Shown: positions 1-12,650, numbered from the stretch's first letter. The stretch: DNA of 44,082 bases from Collybiopsis luxurians FD-317 M1 (GCA_000827265.1 KN834774.1:212784-256865); one strand, 5' to 3'. Notes: a model not told the origin generated them from the sequence alone. Numbers and translations: made by a program.

Positions 1-934
1 TGGGTGTAGAAGAGAAGCAAATGGGATTGGATACTGATGATGGAAAGCAGGCTGCTGCATTTGGGACTGAGGCCCAGGAGCTGAACCACCTTAGTTTTTA
101 CCAAATTTGACTTGCCAAATTATGTACCTGAGAGAACTGGATAGCCAGTGTTGTGCTCCCTGCACTCCTGCACATGAAACATGACAAGTTCACCATTTCA
201 GTGAACTTGGATTATTATTATTCCATAGTTATTTCATGGTTGATGGCATGTCAATCATTACTTACCAATATGGATATTTCCTTACTTATTTTAGATACTT
301 GTTCGGCTACACACTCAACTTGCAGTTGAGTTTTATTTGGACACTCAGCTCCTGAGTGTTTGAATAGTTATTCCAGTACTCTGTATTTAACTGAGGATTT
401 TTACATTAGAAAATAATACCTTTTACTTCCCCCATTTTCTCTCTCTCTAACCTCGGAATGCCTGATTGCACTCTCACTAACTCTGGTTCTATCCCTCTGA
501 ACTGTGAGTAAGTTCAATACCAGACCATGGTAACTGAAGTGGGATTCCAGCAGGGACAGTATATCCGATGCTACGTGGCATATAAGAGTACAGATTGGCC
601 ATCAACTGAGTACTATCTACTGGAACTGCAATATTCTGAGGGTTATTGTTCTGTTTGCACCAATGAAAAAAGCTAAGAAGCCAATTTAGCATCTTTGAAT
701 GCAAGAGGGAGAAAAGACAGACCATAAGATCATTGCATTTATATTCTATTTAGCTTTCAGATGCTGGCCACAATATGGCATTAGAATTCAAGCTCCGAAA
801 CATTTTCAGACAATGGCAGCAATATATATGATGTGGTATCACTTTTTGACTGCTTTTCCCAATGTTGTTCACATGGGAATGATGAACAATGAGCTCGAAG
901 ATACTTAGATTGATTATTTAGCCTTAATGTCTCT
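1..934. other. AT-rich stretch without a recognisable gene
   Basis: Short open frames occur on both strands, but none shows a motif, a splice-linked continuation or a codon pattern that I would trust. CpG is very scarce, as in old methylated repeat DNA. I see nothing else that can be named. Confidence 0.5.
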
Positions 935-1075
935 CAAAGTAAGCACAAGTAAAAAAGTAAATAAAGTTACTTAAGTTACTTGCAAGTAACTTTGTCGCGA
1001 CAAAGTAACTTAAGTTACTTTTGTATGGCGAAGTTAGCGGAGTTTGAAATTCTCAAGTTACTTTGTCAACACCCT
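935..1075. repeat. Palindromic AAGTTACTT repeat, probable foldback or MITE remnant
   Basis: The word AAGTTACTT and its complement AAGTAACTT recur several times within 140 bp. They are arranged around a perfect palindrome centred on TCGCGA near 1001 (arms ACAAAGTAACTT / AAGTTACTTTGT). The arrangement would fold into a strong hairpin. This suggests a small foldback transposable element or its remnant. No target duplication was identified. Confidence 0.5.
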
Positions 1076-1254
1076 TTTGCAACCAAGTCAGAAGGACCTC
1101 ACCACACAGCCAAGTGTAGTAGTGCCTCTGAAAACCCTCGTTGAGAACTCGGATTTATGTATGACTCTACTTGAGTCATATGCCTGTACATTATATATAG
1201 CTGTGGAACTCGACTATTCCAGTTCCCCATTGTCAGAATGTACTTATATAGTTA

Positions 1255-1312
1255 ATTTTGTCTTTGTCTTTGTCTCTCTCTCAGTCTCAGTCTCAGTCTC
1301 TCAGTTTGTCTT
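1255..1312. repeat. Microsatellite tract, TTTGTC then CAGTCT type
   Basis: A short run of TTTGTC units passes into TCTC and CAGTCT units. It is simple sequence with no coding indication. Confidence 0.7.
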
Positions 1313-3407
1313 CTTATGAATTCTGCTTTATGACTTCATGGACCACTCCTGCCAATGTTCTGCATAACACTGTCTAGGGTTCATATACTAACAATCTCAT
1401 TACAAACCAGTCTATCATGATCCACATTACACTCTGCACCTTCTACTCCTGTGATCTCTGAGACAAGGACATTATGGGTCACCTTACCCACAGTGTGTGG
1501 TCCCCATGCTCCACCCTATTGTAGGTGCACTTTGGCACTCACCTATTTCTGTGCCAGAGACCCAACACCCCCAAAAGGGCATGGCCTTACAGACCCATTA
1601 CATTAGGTAAAACTGTTCTTCTGTTTCAAACCTTAAATGAAGTTTGACTCATTATTCCTTCTTCCTTTCCCCCACCATGTCTCCTTCAAAATGACCCAGT
1701 AAAAAGACTGTTCAGTCCCCTTCTCCATCCACATCTGACTTGGAGAGTGAACAAGATCAAAAGGCTTCAAGTTCCTCTCCCTGAAAATGTCCTGCACTAA
1801 CCATGTGACCCTCTTGTCCCAGATGCGCTCATTTAGACCCTCACAAAACAGACCAGCAACTGGCTGAGGAGGCAGAAGTTTCATTGAATTATCTGTCTCT
1901 TCCTTCCGATCCTTCTCAGCTTCTGCTCTGGCCTGATCTTGACATAGGGATATGCACTATCTTCTGGGATACACTACAGACTTCCAAGAGTCTATGGGGG
2001 AGTACAAAGGATGGGAAAGATAAGGAATGGGATGATACTATCCACTTTTACCTCCCATCCTGCTCCAAATGCAAAATGGCAGGTGTTTCAGTGTGGTATT
2101 GGCTTGTCAGACACAGTGTGACCACTGTTCAGTGTGCACAACCTCAAACCATTGCTGTACAGTTACTGACATCCTCTGTTTCTGACAAGTTCATGAGTGT
2201 GCTAGGCTTCCCCCAATTCTCATTTGTCTTATAGTGCAGTGGCATTTCTCTGACATTGGTCACTTTACTTTGATTGAAGCTGGTCCTTGGAACACCTATC
2301 TCAGTGTAATTCATTGTCATTGTATGTTTCAAGCCATTCCCCAACCTTTCTTGTCTCCTGCTACAGGACCCACAAGAATATCAACTGCTTCTTCTCTTCC
2401 TGCATCTACATCCCCCACTCAACAACCTTCTACCTCTATTCCTTCCTCTTCATCTCAACCTCCTGCTTCCCAATCTACATATCCCACTCCTCTTCCTGAC
2501 CCTTTTCTTCTACCGCCCCATCCACAGCCTTGCACATCTGCGGTTCTGACTATTGTCTTGCCCCAGACTATCTTAGTAGGTTCCCTGGGTAAAGCTCAAT
2601 ATGTCATTCCTGCTGGTTCCAAGTCTTCTATTCCTATGTTGGGTTCAGTTGGGACTTCCATGGGACAAGCTGAACTGATTGGCTCGAGGCAGCCTGACTT
2701 GGTAGCTTGAACCAATTTAGAGTCAGGTATTGACTTGGTTCCTGAGTATTCAACTCAAGCTGGATTTGGGGCTACTGGTGGTTCAGATTTTCTTGAGGTA
2801 TGTAGTGCTTCCTTCCTCATATAAAAACTGGATTTTTTAAATTGCTGTTTGCTCAGACTTTGAACTCTGCTCTCCCTTCTATCCCTTTACCCCCTGTTAC
2901 ACTGAAACAACATACTTTCCCTTGTCCTGCTCTGCCTACTAGCCAGGCCTACATGCCTTCCATTGTGGATGCTCATTCTGTTAGTGCTTGGGATTGTGGG
3001 TTTCCAGAACTTTCCACTAGTTGAGTGGCAACAAATGCTGAGCTTGCTTGACACAAGGACAGAATGGCTCAACTGTTGTCTCAGATTCAGGATAAATTGG
3101 AGATCATCAATAATCTAAAGGGGGAGTTGAAAGAGTCTTATGAAGAGTTAGGACTTGTAACTTGGTGAGTTGACAAGATGGATTCATTATTGTCTACTCA
3201 AGCTCACTTAATTAAATTGCGGAAGGGGGATTTATCAGAGATGGATAACCTAAAACAAAGGTTGAACTTGGTATCAGTTGCTCAGAAGAATGAAGTGGAT
3301 TTTGAATGGCTTTTCAGTGTCAAAGTGCATGTCCCTTTTGTCCTTGCTCCTCTGTTGCTTATTTTTTACTTCCAGGATGCCCTTCCAAAGTATCACAAAC
3401 TGTTGGA

Positions 3408-3641
3408 CATCAGTAAAAAATCCCCTAAGCCCAGGTTGCCCAGAGATAACCCCCAAATCCTGGACAGTCTCAGATTCCCTGGGCTCCCTGAGAGCCCTGA
3501 AGTCACTTGAGATCATCCCCAGGGTTCCCCAGGGCACCCTCAGGGTTCTCAGGCACCCCAGGGATTCTGAGGAATTCTGAGGCTATTCAGGATTTGGGGG
3601 GTATCTCTGGGTAACCTGGACTTAAGGGAATTTTCCTGATG
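3408..3641. mobile_element. Foldback MITE, CATCAG-ended, CCTCAGGG-rich
   Basis: The two ends are inverted copies. CATCAGTAAAAAATCCCCTA at the left matches CATCAGGAAAATTCCCTTAA on the opposite strand at the right. The similarity continues inwards through CCAGG, CCCAGAGATA and CCCCCAAATCCTG. The element interrupts the coiled-coil pseudogene between two segments of its open frame. No clear target duplication was found, so the exact ends are uncertain. It has no coding capacity. Confidence 0.65.
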
Positions 3642-4745
3642 GAGCACATCAATATGCTAGAGCAAGAGAACTGAGGTCTGACTTAGGCAAATGAGGACCT
3701 GGAATGCCAGCTTAGGGAGCAAGAGGAGACTGTGGGAATGAGGGGCAAGGGACTTCTCACTTCTTAGCAGAGCATTCAAGAGCTTCAGTGTGAGAATTTG
3801 ACTCTGAAGGCTTGTACTCATGTATTGCAGGAGAATGTGGACCTCCTGCATTCACAAGTGCTTTCCCCTTCCAATAGTCAGGATTAACTTTGGGTGATCC
3901 TCACTAAATGGGATAGGGAATATCAGGAGGTTATTGCGGCTCTTGGGATCTTGGCTAATTGGGTCCAAGATTTGCATCACTTAGATGCTTTTGATTTCCT
4001 TCAACTTTTTTGGAGTCAATTCAGAGGCAGGTTATATCATCTACAAGGTGAACTTGTATTTTTGATTGACCTTGGACCTAGTGTCAATCCCAAAATAGCC
4101 ATCAAATAACTTTTATAGCTTTGGTCTCTCTTGGACACCCTGATTACTCAAAGTTGTGCATCTTTCCTCTAGCCATTGTATGTGGCTTCCCAAATTCAAT
4201 ATTTGACCTGTGCCCATTGCAATCAAGCTCTTGTCATTCTGCTCAAATACCAGCAGAAGAACCATTCTGATGTGCCTTTCCTGTCTGAAAGCATTCTGTT
4301 AGCTCCTTTCTCCTCCCCTCCCTCATCTGAAGTGATGTTGATGTCCCCTTTCCCTTCTACACTTGCCACTTGTTGATGGGACCAGCTTGACACTCCATAT
4401 CTTCCTGCTATGCCCATTACTTTTCCCTCCAGTATGGAAGCTTTCCTCAACCATGTTCAAGATGCTCTTTGACAGTTAGAGATTTCATTCTGTTGTCACC
4501 ATACTCATTCCCTTCCTCCTGCCTCTGTACCTCCATTGATTCCTGTCCACTTGCAAGGTATCCAGACAGAAATTACATTATCCTCATATGACAAACATGA
4601 GGTTCAAACTGACCCTGTTGAGGGTCCTCAATACTTGAGTAGTGCAGAGGAAGAGATGGAGAATGCAGATTGGTATCAGTATAACAATCCTCATCTGGAA
4701 AAAGAGCCTATTTTCCAGGCACTTATGGATTATTCTCAGGCAGCT

Positions 4746-4885
4746 TGAGGCTTCTCAGGGGCTCTGGGCTCCACAGGCTACCCAGGCTGCCAGAAGCTAC
4801 CCTCCAAATTCTGTGGAGCCTGGGGATCCCTGAGGCTGCCCTGAAGGTCCCTGGGGATCTTTGAGGTTTTCGAGGCTTCAACATA
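4746..4885. repeat. Degenerate copy of the CCTCAGGG-type repeat
   Basis: Dense runs of GGCTCTGGGCTCC, CCTGGGGATC and CCCTGAGG resemble the interior of the MITE at 3408-3641. The ends are not recognisable, so this is a degraded or partial copy placed at the end of an open segment of the same pseudogene. Confidence 0.4.
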
Positions 4886-5385
4886 TAAATGGGAAATAAT
4901 AAAATATACTTTTATTTGTTCTTCTACTCACTCTATTCTATATATCTTACTCTTTTACTTCTTCTTATATACTGTAGTATTGTATTTTATTATATACTTG
5001 TAATGGTACATTGTTGCCTATTACTTCAACTTTCCAAGTTAGTTATCACACTTTGAGTATAGTCTAATATACTAATGTAAGCTTTGTATTGACTTAACAT
5101 ACTCCAGAACAGTATACTTGTGTAGTACAAAGCCTATACATATGTACATAATATATATACAATAGGTTATAATAATATTGTGCATGTTTTGACCATGGGA
5201 ATATTTTTTTGATTGTAGACAGTTCATGGTGACCTCATCATGTGATTTATAAAAAAGTGAAAGCCTCTGCATAATTCCAATTAAATTAATGTTCTGATTG
5301 TGTATTTACATAAGAACAATACATGACCATACATTTACAATATAATTTTGTATCATTTGTAGCATTCAAAATATTTCTGCTTCTG
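4886..5385. other. Very AT-rich intergenic stretch
   Basis: A TATA-rich segment with no supported coding sequence. It separates two copies of the CCTCAGGG repeat. Confidence 0.5.
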
Positions 5386-5389
5386 GGAT

Positions 5390-5564
5390 CCTCAGGGATC
5401 CTCAGGGAGCTCTCAGGGACCCTCAGGCCACTTTCAAACATCTTCCATGTCACCCAGGAATTGGCCCAAAACCTGGGAAGCCTAGACATCCTAAGTAACT
5501 TGGAGTGCCTGAGAGTGCCTTAGGCTTTCTTTATTTGCCTGGGCTTAAGGCACTTTTCCTGATG
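5390..5564. repeat. Second partial copy of the CCTCAGGG-type MITE
   Basis: The right end (GGGCTTAAGGCACTTTTCC followed by TGATG) matches the right terminus of the element at 3408-3641. The left end has lost the inverted copy and starts in GGGATCCTCAGGGATCCTCA. It appears to be a truncated insertion just before the next open piece of the coiled-coil pseudogene. Confidence 0.5.
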
Positions 5565-6061
5565 CTGATGAAGAACCAGAGGAGGGTAACAGGATAGATC
5601 CTGGTGATGCACAAGAGGAAGAGTCTGCAGTGTTTCTGATGCCTCCTGGTTACACCATTGCTGTGAGTAATGATGGCTTCAAGGGTGACATGGCATTAGA
5701 TGATATGGCTGCTACACTGTTGCAGAACAATAAAGAGGGAAAAGACAATCTTGACCAGGTAATCCTTGCTCCTTCCCCCAGAGTTCCTTATTCCTCATTC
5801 TTCCCCTAGAATTCTCCTACCTTTACCTACAATTCAATTCTCAATGGACCCATGACTCCTTTCTCTGTTACCTATTCTCCTTCCCCTTCTGATGTACAAC
5901 CTGTTTTTCTTTGTGTCAAGTATGGCAATATTTTTTTTTTTAATCTCTGAAAGTCCATCTGTATATAAGCTGGTATGGCAGAGAGTTTCATATGAGTAGA
6001 GTTTTCATTAGTTCCCTTTGTTATTTCTACAGCAATCCAAATGTCCAATTGTTCAAATTTT

Positions 6062-8361
6062 TTAGTGAAAATGTTGTTCAAAAGAAATGAATGAGTTAAA
6101 AGAGAATATAGAGTTTGAAAAGAACAATGAAGATAAATGAATTAGAATGAAATGCAAACAGAAGAAAAGCTTGTTACTCTTGTGCAAGGTGGAAGAAAGA
6201 CAGAACACTCCTGCATCTATCTTTTTCTTAAGTACTTTGCATACCTCCTCAAAGATACCTGGTGGAATTGGAATGTTTCTCTCAACCCAGGAAGCATGTG
6301 GTACAATAGCCATCTCTACAGGTGGGAAGAACTCCTCTTTGAATTTTCCCCTTTCTTCATCACACCATGCAAAACCATCTTCATGCTCCATCATAAAATG
6401 ATACATCAACTTTTTCTCTTCAGGCCACAGAAAATCTTCGGAATGCATCTTATCAATGATTTCCTTTCTTTCCTGAGTATATCGACCAGTTGATTTGACC
6501 TCTGGAGGATTGGAATTTAACTTAGGCATATTTGCTAAAGGATCACCAATAATGTGTCTCTCAATCCTATACTTGCTGGAAGTTCACCAATAATTGGCTT
6601 AGTTTTCAAAACCACTGGCTTATACTCTTTGCCTGCAAACACTCCTACTGGTGTATAATTGTCTCTCTTATAATCTAACTTATCCAGCTGTATTACCATA
6701 TTGGCAGCTTGGACTTGTAAACTCTTTTCCATCTCAGTCTTGCAATATTCTGTACTCTTATACTCACTGTTCATAACTGTTTGTACAATAGTAGCATTCA
6801 TTTCTCCCTTAGAACCATACACTTTGCACAAATATGAACTTAGAATATTTTTATCCCTAGATCTCTTTTCTTTTAACTCATCTATACTTAACACTGCCGA
6901 TAAATACACATTCTTTAACTCCTCTTTAGCAAACTTTGACTGACAAGGTAAAGCATAACCTGTTGCAGTTGCATTAGTCATTTATGTCAGTCAACAATGC
7001 CACCTCTCCTTGACCATTTACCAATTCATTGAGGTTGACTAAAAACCCTCTTCATATTTTTCTCTCTTGACTGCTTTCTTTTCTAGGATAGTGGGACCCT
7101 TTCCTCTTGGATAAGTTGGTATAACAGCTCTCTGGAGAGTATTTGGATCATGAATGGTAATAGTTTTATTTCCATCCTTGGCTGTTTTTACACAAGTTTC
7201 TGTGAGTGTATCAAAAGGGCTACCCAGTAACAAGTCATAGGCAGGGTTCCTGATAACATGTACTTGTATGTACAGGACAATGTCTCCAAATAGAAAGGCT
7301 ACATTTCTTGCCAATCCTAATGACTTTTCAACTCCCTTGTTAGCTGACTGCATATAGATCACAATATCTGGATCCCAGCTTAAACCAGCTTGCATTGCTT
7401 TCTCCTCTGAGATTGAGACAATCTGTGACCCAGTGTCATAGAGTGACTCAACTTTAATACTTCCATTGACCAAAGGGTAAACACATCTTAGTGATTCAGA
7501 TGCATTTGCTACAAAAATCTGCTTAAGCTCTTCACCTGGTGCTAGACTCTCATAGTACTGCAAAACTGGGTCACCAACAATAATTGCACCCTTAGGCAAT
7601 CTGGCTGCTCTATCCTCTTCTGCTAACAGAAACACATCAATCTCTTGTCTCAACTCTTCAATTGGCATAGCATTGGTAGGAAACACAGTAACTTCTTCAT
7701 CACTAGGTGAGAATGGTAGCACTGTCTCCAATATTGCATTTTCCAGTAAAGTTCTAAATGACTTAGGATCAAGTTTAATCCTTGAAGTGATTTTTCCCTT
7801 CAGTGAAATCTCTGAATCTACCACACCAACATCAGCATCAACATCCCCATTGGTAGGGTCTTTAACTTTCATCTTCCAAGTTACACCTTTGTGCTGAATT
7901 CTCTTATCTCTTAGCCTTTCTCCAGCAGTAGGAGAATAAGTCACATCAGGCATATTGGCATAGGGTATCTCGGGTATACTGGGTGAAACTCTAGCCCCGG
8001 TATCAGTTGAACTGTCCCAATGAACTTGTTTCTTTTGTGTAGGGGGTATAGAATTAGAAGGAATAGAATGAGAAACTGAGTCAGAGGTACCTGACTTATA
8101 AATAGGAGCAGAAGGAGAAGGATTGGGAATGGGAGAATAAATAGGCTTGGGAACAGAAACATTGTTTTTGTGATTTTGAATATTTTCCTGATTTTTATCC
8201 AAGTCTTTTATCTTTTCTGGATTTTTATTATTTCCAGGATTTTCTCTTCTCTTTCTCCAACTAACACTCTGATCTGCCTTTGACACAGGATTGATCTGAC
8301 CCTCTGGGTTACTACTTGAACCAGTTCTCAAAGGTTTCCCTGGAACAGTGTTTCCCTTCAT
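6062..8361 (-). pseudogene. pol: Ty3/Gypsy pol fragment: retropepsin-like protease and N-terminus of RT
   Basis: The largest open part (7039-8361, about 440 codons) begins with a Pro/Ser/Asn-rich linker. It contains an aspartic protease domain with the active-site motif LYDTGSQ near 7424-7440 and a second conserved patch, LLLGSPFD, near 7210-7235. Frame changes near 7030 and 6540 lead into a spacer and then into the N-terminal RT region starting near 6529 (GRYTQERKEI, then HEDGFAW, VERNIPIPPG). This is the characteristic lead-in of basidiomycete Gypsy RTs. The catalytic RT palm (YxDD) is not present. The protease cannot be expressed as part of an intact polyprotein here. Confidence 0.8.
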
Positions 8362-8369
8362 TGGACCAT

Positions 8370-10144
8370 TTAGAAACCCTGGCCTGCGGTACTTTCATAG
8401 TTAGAGCTTCTAGCATGTTGAGCCCTTGTTTGGACTGCATTTACTGCTTGAAGGTCCTCCTCTGTATCATCATAGTCTCCAACTCTTAACTGTTGTATAA
8501 GAGTTGTCATTCTCTTTCTTTCTTTCAGAGCCACAATGTAAGCTTCAAGCTCCTCAATAGGAGTTGATGTTAAGTCCTCCTCTGATAATACATCCCTTAA
8601 TAGATTGTTTTGTCTGGTGTCCTTAATAGCTTGGTCCACCTGAACTTTCTGGCAATCTTTTCCAGGAGTATAATACACCACCTGTTCACTTGGTAAACAG
8701 ACATTGGTACCTTTGAGGATTATTTTACCCTCTTCTAGATACTTCTGTCTAACCAAACATCTACCAGACAAATGTCCAGCTTCACCACAAAACCAACACA
8801 TGATATCTCTCATGCCATCTATGTCTCTGCTACCTCTTGCATGAAAGTGTGACTGCTGCTGGTTTTGAGAGGCACCAAAATTATTAGAGTAAGCCCTTGA
8901 CTACTGCACAGGTGTCACTCTTTGTGTCAATACCTCCTGATGCATCTTCATCTTGGTCTCTAATAACTCTTTGTGGCACATTTCGCTCTCTTTTTGCACA
9001 ATAGCAAACACAACTCCCAACTGTGCAAGGTCATTTTCTCTTTACTCTTGCTTTACTGCAACACTACTTTCACTTTGTGTTTTACTAGAGGCATTGTGTT
9101 GGGCCATAAAGTTAGCACCCATCACTCTGTTTTCACTGTCATACAATCTTGCTTGTGATTCCAGTTCCTCTAATAACTCACTAAGTGCAATTGGATGATC
9201 AACTGTCCAAGTATGACCAGAAGTGTTAGTACTAGATGCCTTCTGCAACTGTGCTCTAGCCAACTTCTCCCACACACTTGCACACAATGTTTCATCAATT
9301 GTCCTCAACACCATCTGTACAATCTCTCTATTTGCAATCTTATTCTTGTCAACCAGACCATGGATATAAGGACCCATTTCTCTTTTTAAGTCCAGAATCC
9401 TGTCTAAGTCTGAGACTCAAACATGCCTATAACTCTTTAGCATCTCTTCCAAGCCTTTGATAGACACCACCTCTGTATGATCATAACTTGCCAGAACATT
9501 TTTCCAGTAAGTCTCATAAGTGTGAGTGCTCTCACTGCCTGCTATAGCTTTCCATGTCCTCTTTACTGCAATGGGAAGGTATCTCCACAAAGCCTCCTTC
9601 TTTGCATCATTATCACTAATCCCATAATCTGAGACTAATCCTTCAACCTCTTCAATATAATCCTGTACACCACTGCCAGTCACATACTCAGGGAACTTAG
9701 GACCTTTTCCAGAACCCTTGAGTGGCAACTTTGACAATGGGTTGGTAGACATATTGCTGGAGTTCAATTGGGTAATATGGAGAGCTCTAGAGCTTTCAAG
9801 TCTGAATAACTCATTGAGTCCTGAATAGTTAATTGACTGGTTTCTCAAATGAGAAGAATGTGAAACAACTCTGGGCTGACTAGGCCTAGGAAACAAACTT
9901 GTTGATGCTTCTCCTCGTGCAAAGAGTAGCTCCTCTAAGTTATTTCCTACTGACACTTGTCTCTGAACTGCAACACGACTCTGTCCTGAAGATGCACTAG
10001 TTCCAAATGCAATATTATTTGCAGTAGGACTTGTAACAACTTCTGGATTCCTCTTCTGATACTCTCTGGCTCTTTTTTCAGCAGTTTTCTGAGCAGCAAG
10101 TGCTTGCCGCTCTTCAAAACTCTGAGTAGCTTTTTGGGTGGCAA
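8370..10144 (-). pseudogene. gag: Ty3/Gypsy gag with zinc knuckle (broken)
   Basis: Gag forms the retrotransposon particle and packages its RNA. The frame starts near 10144 with a Gln/Glu/Arg-rich segment. It continues through a capsid-like domain at about 9450-9750 and a further helical part to 9042. It ends with a CCHC zinc knuckle at about 8757-8800 (CWFCGEAGHLSGRC, spacing C-x2-C-x4-H-x4-C). Three in-frame stops interrupt an otherwise continuous frame: TGA at 9417-9419, TAA at 9042-9044 and TAG at 8901-8903. The TAG is one C-to-T change from CAG. A one-base shift near 8361-8372 separates it from the protease frame. The exact start codon is unclear because the reading frame also changes within the first few codons. 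Confidence 0.8.
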
Positions 10145-11090
10145 GTCTAGAATTTCACCAAATTTTTGTAAAGTAAAAGAAAGAAGTTTTTTTTAAAAAG
10201 TTGTGGTCTTAAACAGATCTTTTTGAAGTTAAGATAAGGTAAAATTCAACTGTGCCCCATTGCAGCGGGCTCCAGATGATGTGGTGGGTGTGGTGAGATA
10301 GAAAACAAACACCAAGAACACCCAAGAACACTAAGTTCAGAGGGGCCTTTAGCAGTTGAAGTTTAAAAAGGGGGGTTGGAGTAGTAGTATTGTAGTTAGA
10401 GTGCACAAGTTTAAGTTCAATCAAAAACCAAATTGCAATGTCAAAACCAAAATACCAAGTTCAAACACAATAATCAAGTTTAACAAAAGGACCAAACACA
10501 AAACAGAACACAGAACACCACTCTTTGACTTTAACTCTGCACCAAAGTTCTAGACTGATTCCAAACCAGATCAAATGCCTGATAAAGAGGGGAGCATCAG
10601 AACCTGCCTTTCCTTCCCATTTCCTGTCTACTTATATACTAAAATCCCTTCCCCATATAGTATTTCCATGCAATATTAAAACTGATCCCACAACTATATA
10701 ACCTTTTCTACCTGGGTCCCCTTCATGAGTAATGATTTATATTGCCAACTTCAGCCATCTTGTCATGTCAAATAGCCAAATTAATGACAGCTAAAATGCT
10801 GTTTCACTGTGACAGGTCTAGACCCAGTAAAATGGGTAAATAGCCCATATGAATAATACATTTGTCTCACATTGTCTTGGCCATTCTTGGGCAGTCCTGA
10901 CCATTGTGGCACCATGGACATATAACCCCGCACACTGTCACTGATCCATTCTTGTGCAAGTCTAGTCAGATACACTTGGAAAAACACTAAGTCCCTTTGA
11001 CTTGGCTAGTATAGAATTAAACTAAGGGATTCTATAATCACTGTACTGAGAGTATAACTCTACTCACTGCCAGACTACAAGGCGAATCGG
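10145..11090 (-). other. Probable 5' leader and LTR region of the Gypsy relic
   Basis: This stretch lies directly upstream of gag on the minus strand, where the untranslated leader and 5' LTR are expected. A TATA-like box (TATATAAG on the minus strand) sits at 10631-10638. I could not define LTR ends because no second LTR copy was found in the window. No gene is supported here. Confidence 0.4.
10631..10638 (-). promoter_or_regulatory. TATA-like box in the candidate Gypsy LTR
   Basis: TATATAAG on the minus strand, about 500 bp upstream of the gag start and in the same orientation. It is a plausible LTR promoter, judged by position only. Confidence 0.3.
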
Positions 11091-11199
11091 TACATTTTAT
11101 AGACTTGTAGTTGTCTCTGATGAGGAGCCAAGCTCAGAAAAGTATATGGTATGACAGCAGTCATATCACTGGCTTCATGGTTGAGGAAGTGATGATCTT

Positions 11200-11435
11200 A
11201 TGGTTGTTGGTTCTTCCAGAAGACTTGATACCTGGGCGCAAAAAGCTGTGGGATCAATGCAGATGAGTGACTACTATTATTTTCCCTGACAATCTGCAAC
11301 CTGACCCTCTTTATAAACCAAGTCCTGAGTTTGATATCCGTCTGATGGACCCAACCTTCAAGACTTCTCTGGTTAATGTATCTCATCAGAAATGAATTGT
11401 TGAAGCAATGCTTCTAGCTTATCATAAGGTATGTA
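11200..11435 (+). pseudogene. Decayed exon of an unidentified gene
   Basis: A plus-strand reading through two stops gives a protein-like stretch beginning near LPEDLIPGRKKLWDQC and continuing PLYKPSPEFDIRLMDP. It ends at a plausible donor, GTATGT, at 11430. The composition looks coding, but I do not recognise the domain. A relic of a repeat-borne gene is the likeliest reading. Confidence 0.35.
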
Positions 11436-12650
11436 CTCAGTCTCAACCTTTTGTGTAGAGATTCCAGTCTGAGTTTGACCCAACTAGATCTTCTTGCTTT
11501 GCCTCCAACTATACAAGAGTCTCATTGGGGCTGAACTACTGTCAACATTCAAGTATTCCTTACTTGAGGTATGTCCTATTTCTGTCTGAGCTTTCACATC
11601 TTATCTGATTTACTTTACAGAGGCTTCGCAAACATCTCGCAACTGGATACAGTATGAAACGAGCTCAGGACAATGATAAAATAATAAAAGTGTTGCTATA
11701 GCAAGAACATGGATATTAATTATTACTTGCTATACCAAGCCTACAAAATAATAATCATCTTGGTCATATGAAGTGACCTAGTTCAGGGTGCTGGCCCACC
11801 TGTGGGGCTCCCAAATTGGTATACCAGTATATTGGGACTTGCACCTTTGACACGCCCCATCAGGACCCATCCCCTTTGGGATTTTGGATCTGGGCTGATC
11901 TTGTGATTGATCACAGATCACTGATAGGTCAGAAAATCCTTCTGTTTGGGTGACCCAGGCACACCATTCCCCTTCCATCAATTCCTAAAAAATGCAAAAA
12001 CAATAAAAGAAATGTGAATATGCTCATACATTGCAATGTTATTTGTGTAGCAGTAATGAGGGATCATGGAGAGAACATCACTATCCTAAAGCACACAAAA
12101 GACACATCCTAAACACCACGGATACACCACGGATACTATAACACCATGTCACATAACATGCCAGATAAGGAAAAGCCTGATGCGTCCATAGAATGAGCAA
12201 TAAATGATACCAGCCATGAAAAGACACCGAAATATCGCGACACAATTATGTTGAAAGCGATCACTGCATTTCAGTCATGCAAGGTGGAGATTTCCTGTGA
12301 TGCAGGGTGACTTAGTATCTCAAGAAGATTTTCATTATATTAGTGTAACAAGAAAACAAACATAGCAAGTGGTGATAATTACAACTACTTGCTAATTACT
12401 AATCTGTAGCAAGACAATTATTACAACAAGTAAATCTTAGCAAGACATAGCAGGATGATTATTATAATGTGTTTATAATAGCAAGACATAGCAAGAAGAT
12501 TATAATAAAATGGCAAACACAGAGGGGGGCAAAAAATACAAGCATCCCAGGCAACATTGGAACAGGAACATACACACCCTAGTGTCCTATCTTCTGATGT
12601 TTCGACACTCCCGATGCTCCCTTCCCAACCTGAGCCAATGACCCTGCCCC
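11436..12650. repeat. AT-rich region with TTGCTA/TAGCAA repeat units
   Basis: No gene is supported. Copies of TAGCAAGA and its complement TCTTGCTA recur at 11688-11740 and 12340-12510, in tandem and inverted arrangement, mixed with AATAATTATT tracts. Similar words return at 42540-42610. They look like remnants of a short foldback repeat family. Confidence 0.4.

Larger units (their letters stand above)
1880..5930 (+). pseudogene. Decayed multi-exon gene with Cys cluster, P/S/T-rich linker and coiled coil; function unknown
   Basis: Plus-strand open pieces follow one another in a logical order, broken by stops and insertions. A piece near 2050-2150 has a C-x2-C motif (CSKCK) and further cysteines. 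A Pro/Ser/Thr-rich linker follows at 2340-2530. Acidic and leucine-rich heptad-like segments at 3060-3300 and 3640-3880 look like coiled coil. A further segment runs 3890-4110, and tails lie at 4180-4745 and 5560-5790. Plausible introns with GT-AG ends separate several pieces. Two or three copies of a CCTCAGGG-rich repeat are inserted in it (3408-3641, 4746-4885, 5390-5564). I do not recognise the protein family with certainty. The layout resembles the multi-copy coiled-coil genes found in transposon-rich mushroom genomes, which is an inference. It cannot make a full-length protein as it stands. Confidence 0.45.
6062..10144 (-). mobile_element. Ty3/Gypsy retrotransposon relic, truncated within reverse transcriptase
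   Basis: Reading right to left, the strand carries gag with a CCHC knuckle, a retropepsin-like protease and the first part of a reverse transcriptase. This gag-protease-RT order and the flavour of the segments fit Ty3/Gypsy elements abundant in Agaricomycetes. RNase H and integrase are absent. The RT frame leaves family-like sequence near 6220 and runs into unrelated AT-rich DNA, so the 3' half was lost by deletion or replaced. In-frame stops at 9417, 9042 and 8901, plus at least three frameshifts, show it is dead. It may still serve as a substrate for ectopic recombination. Confidence 0.85.
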
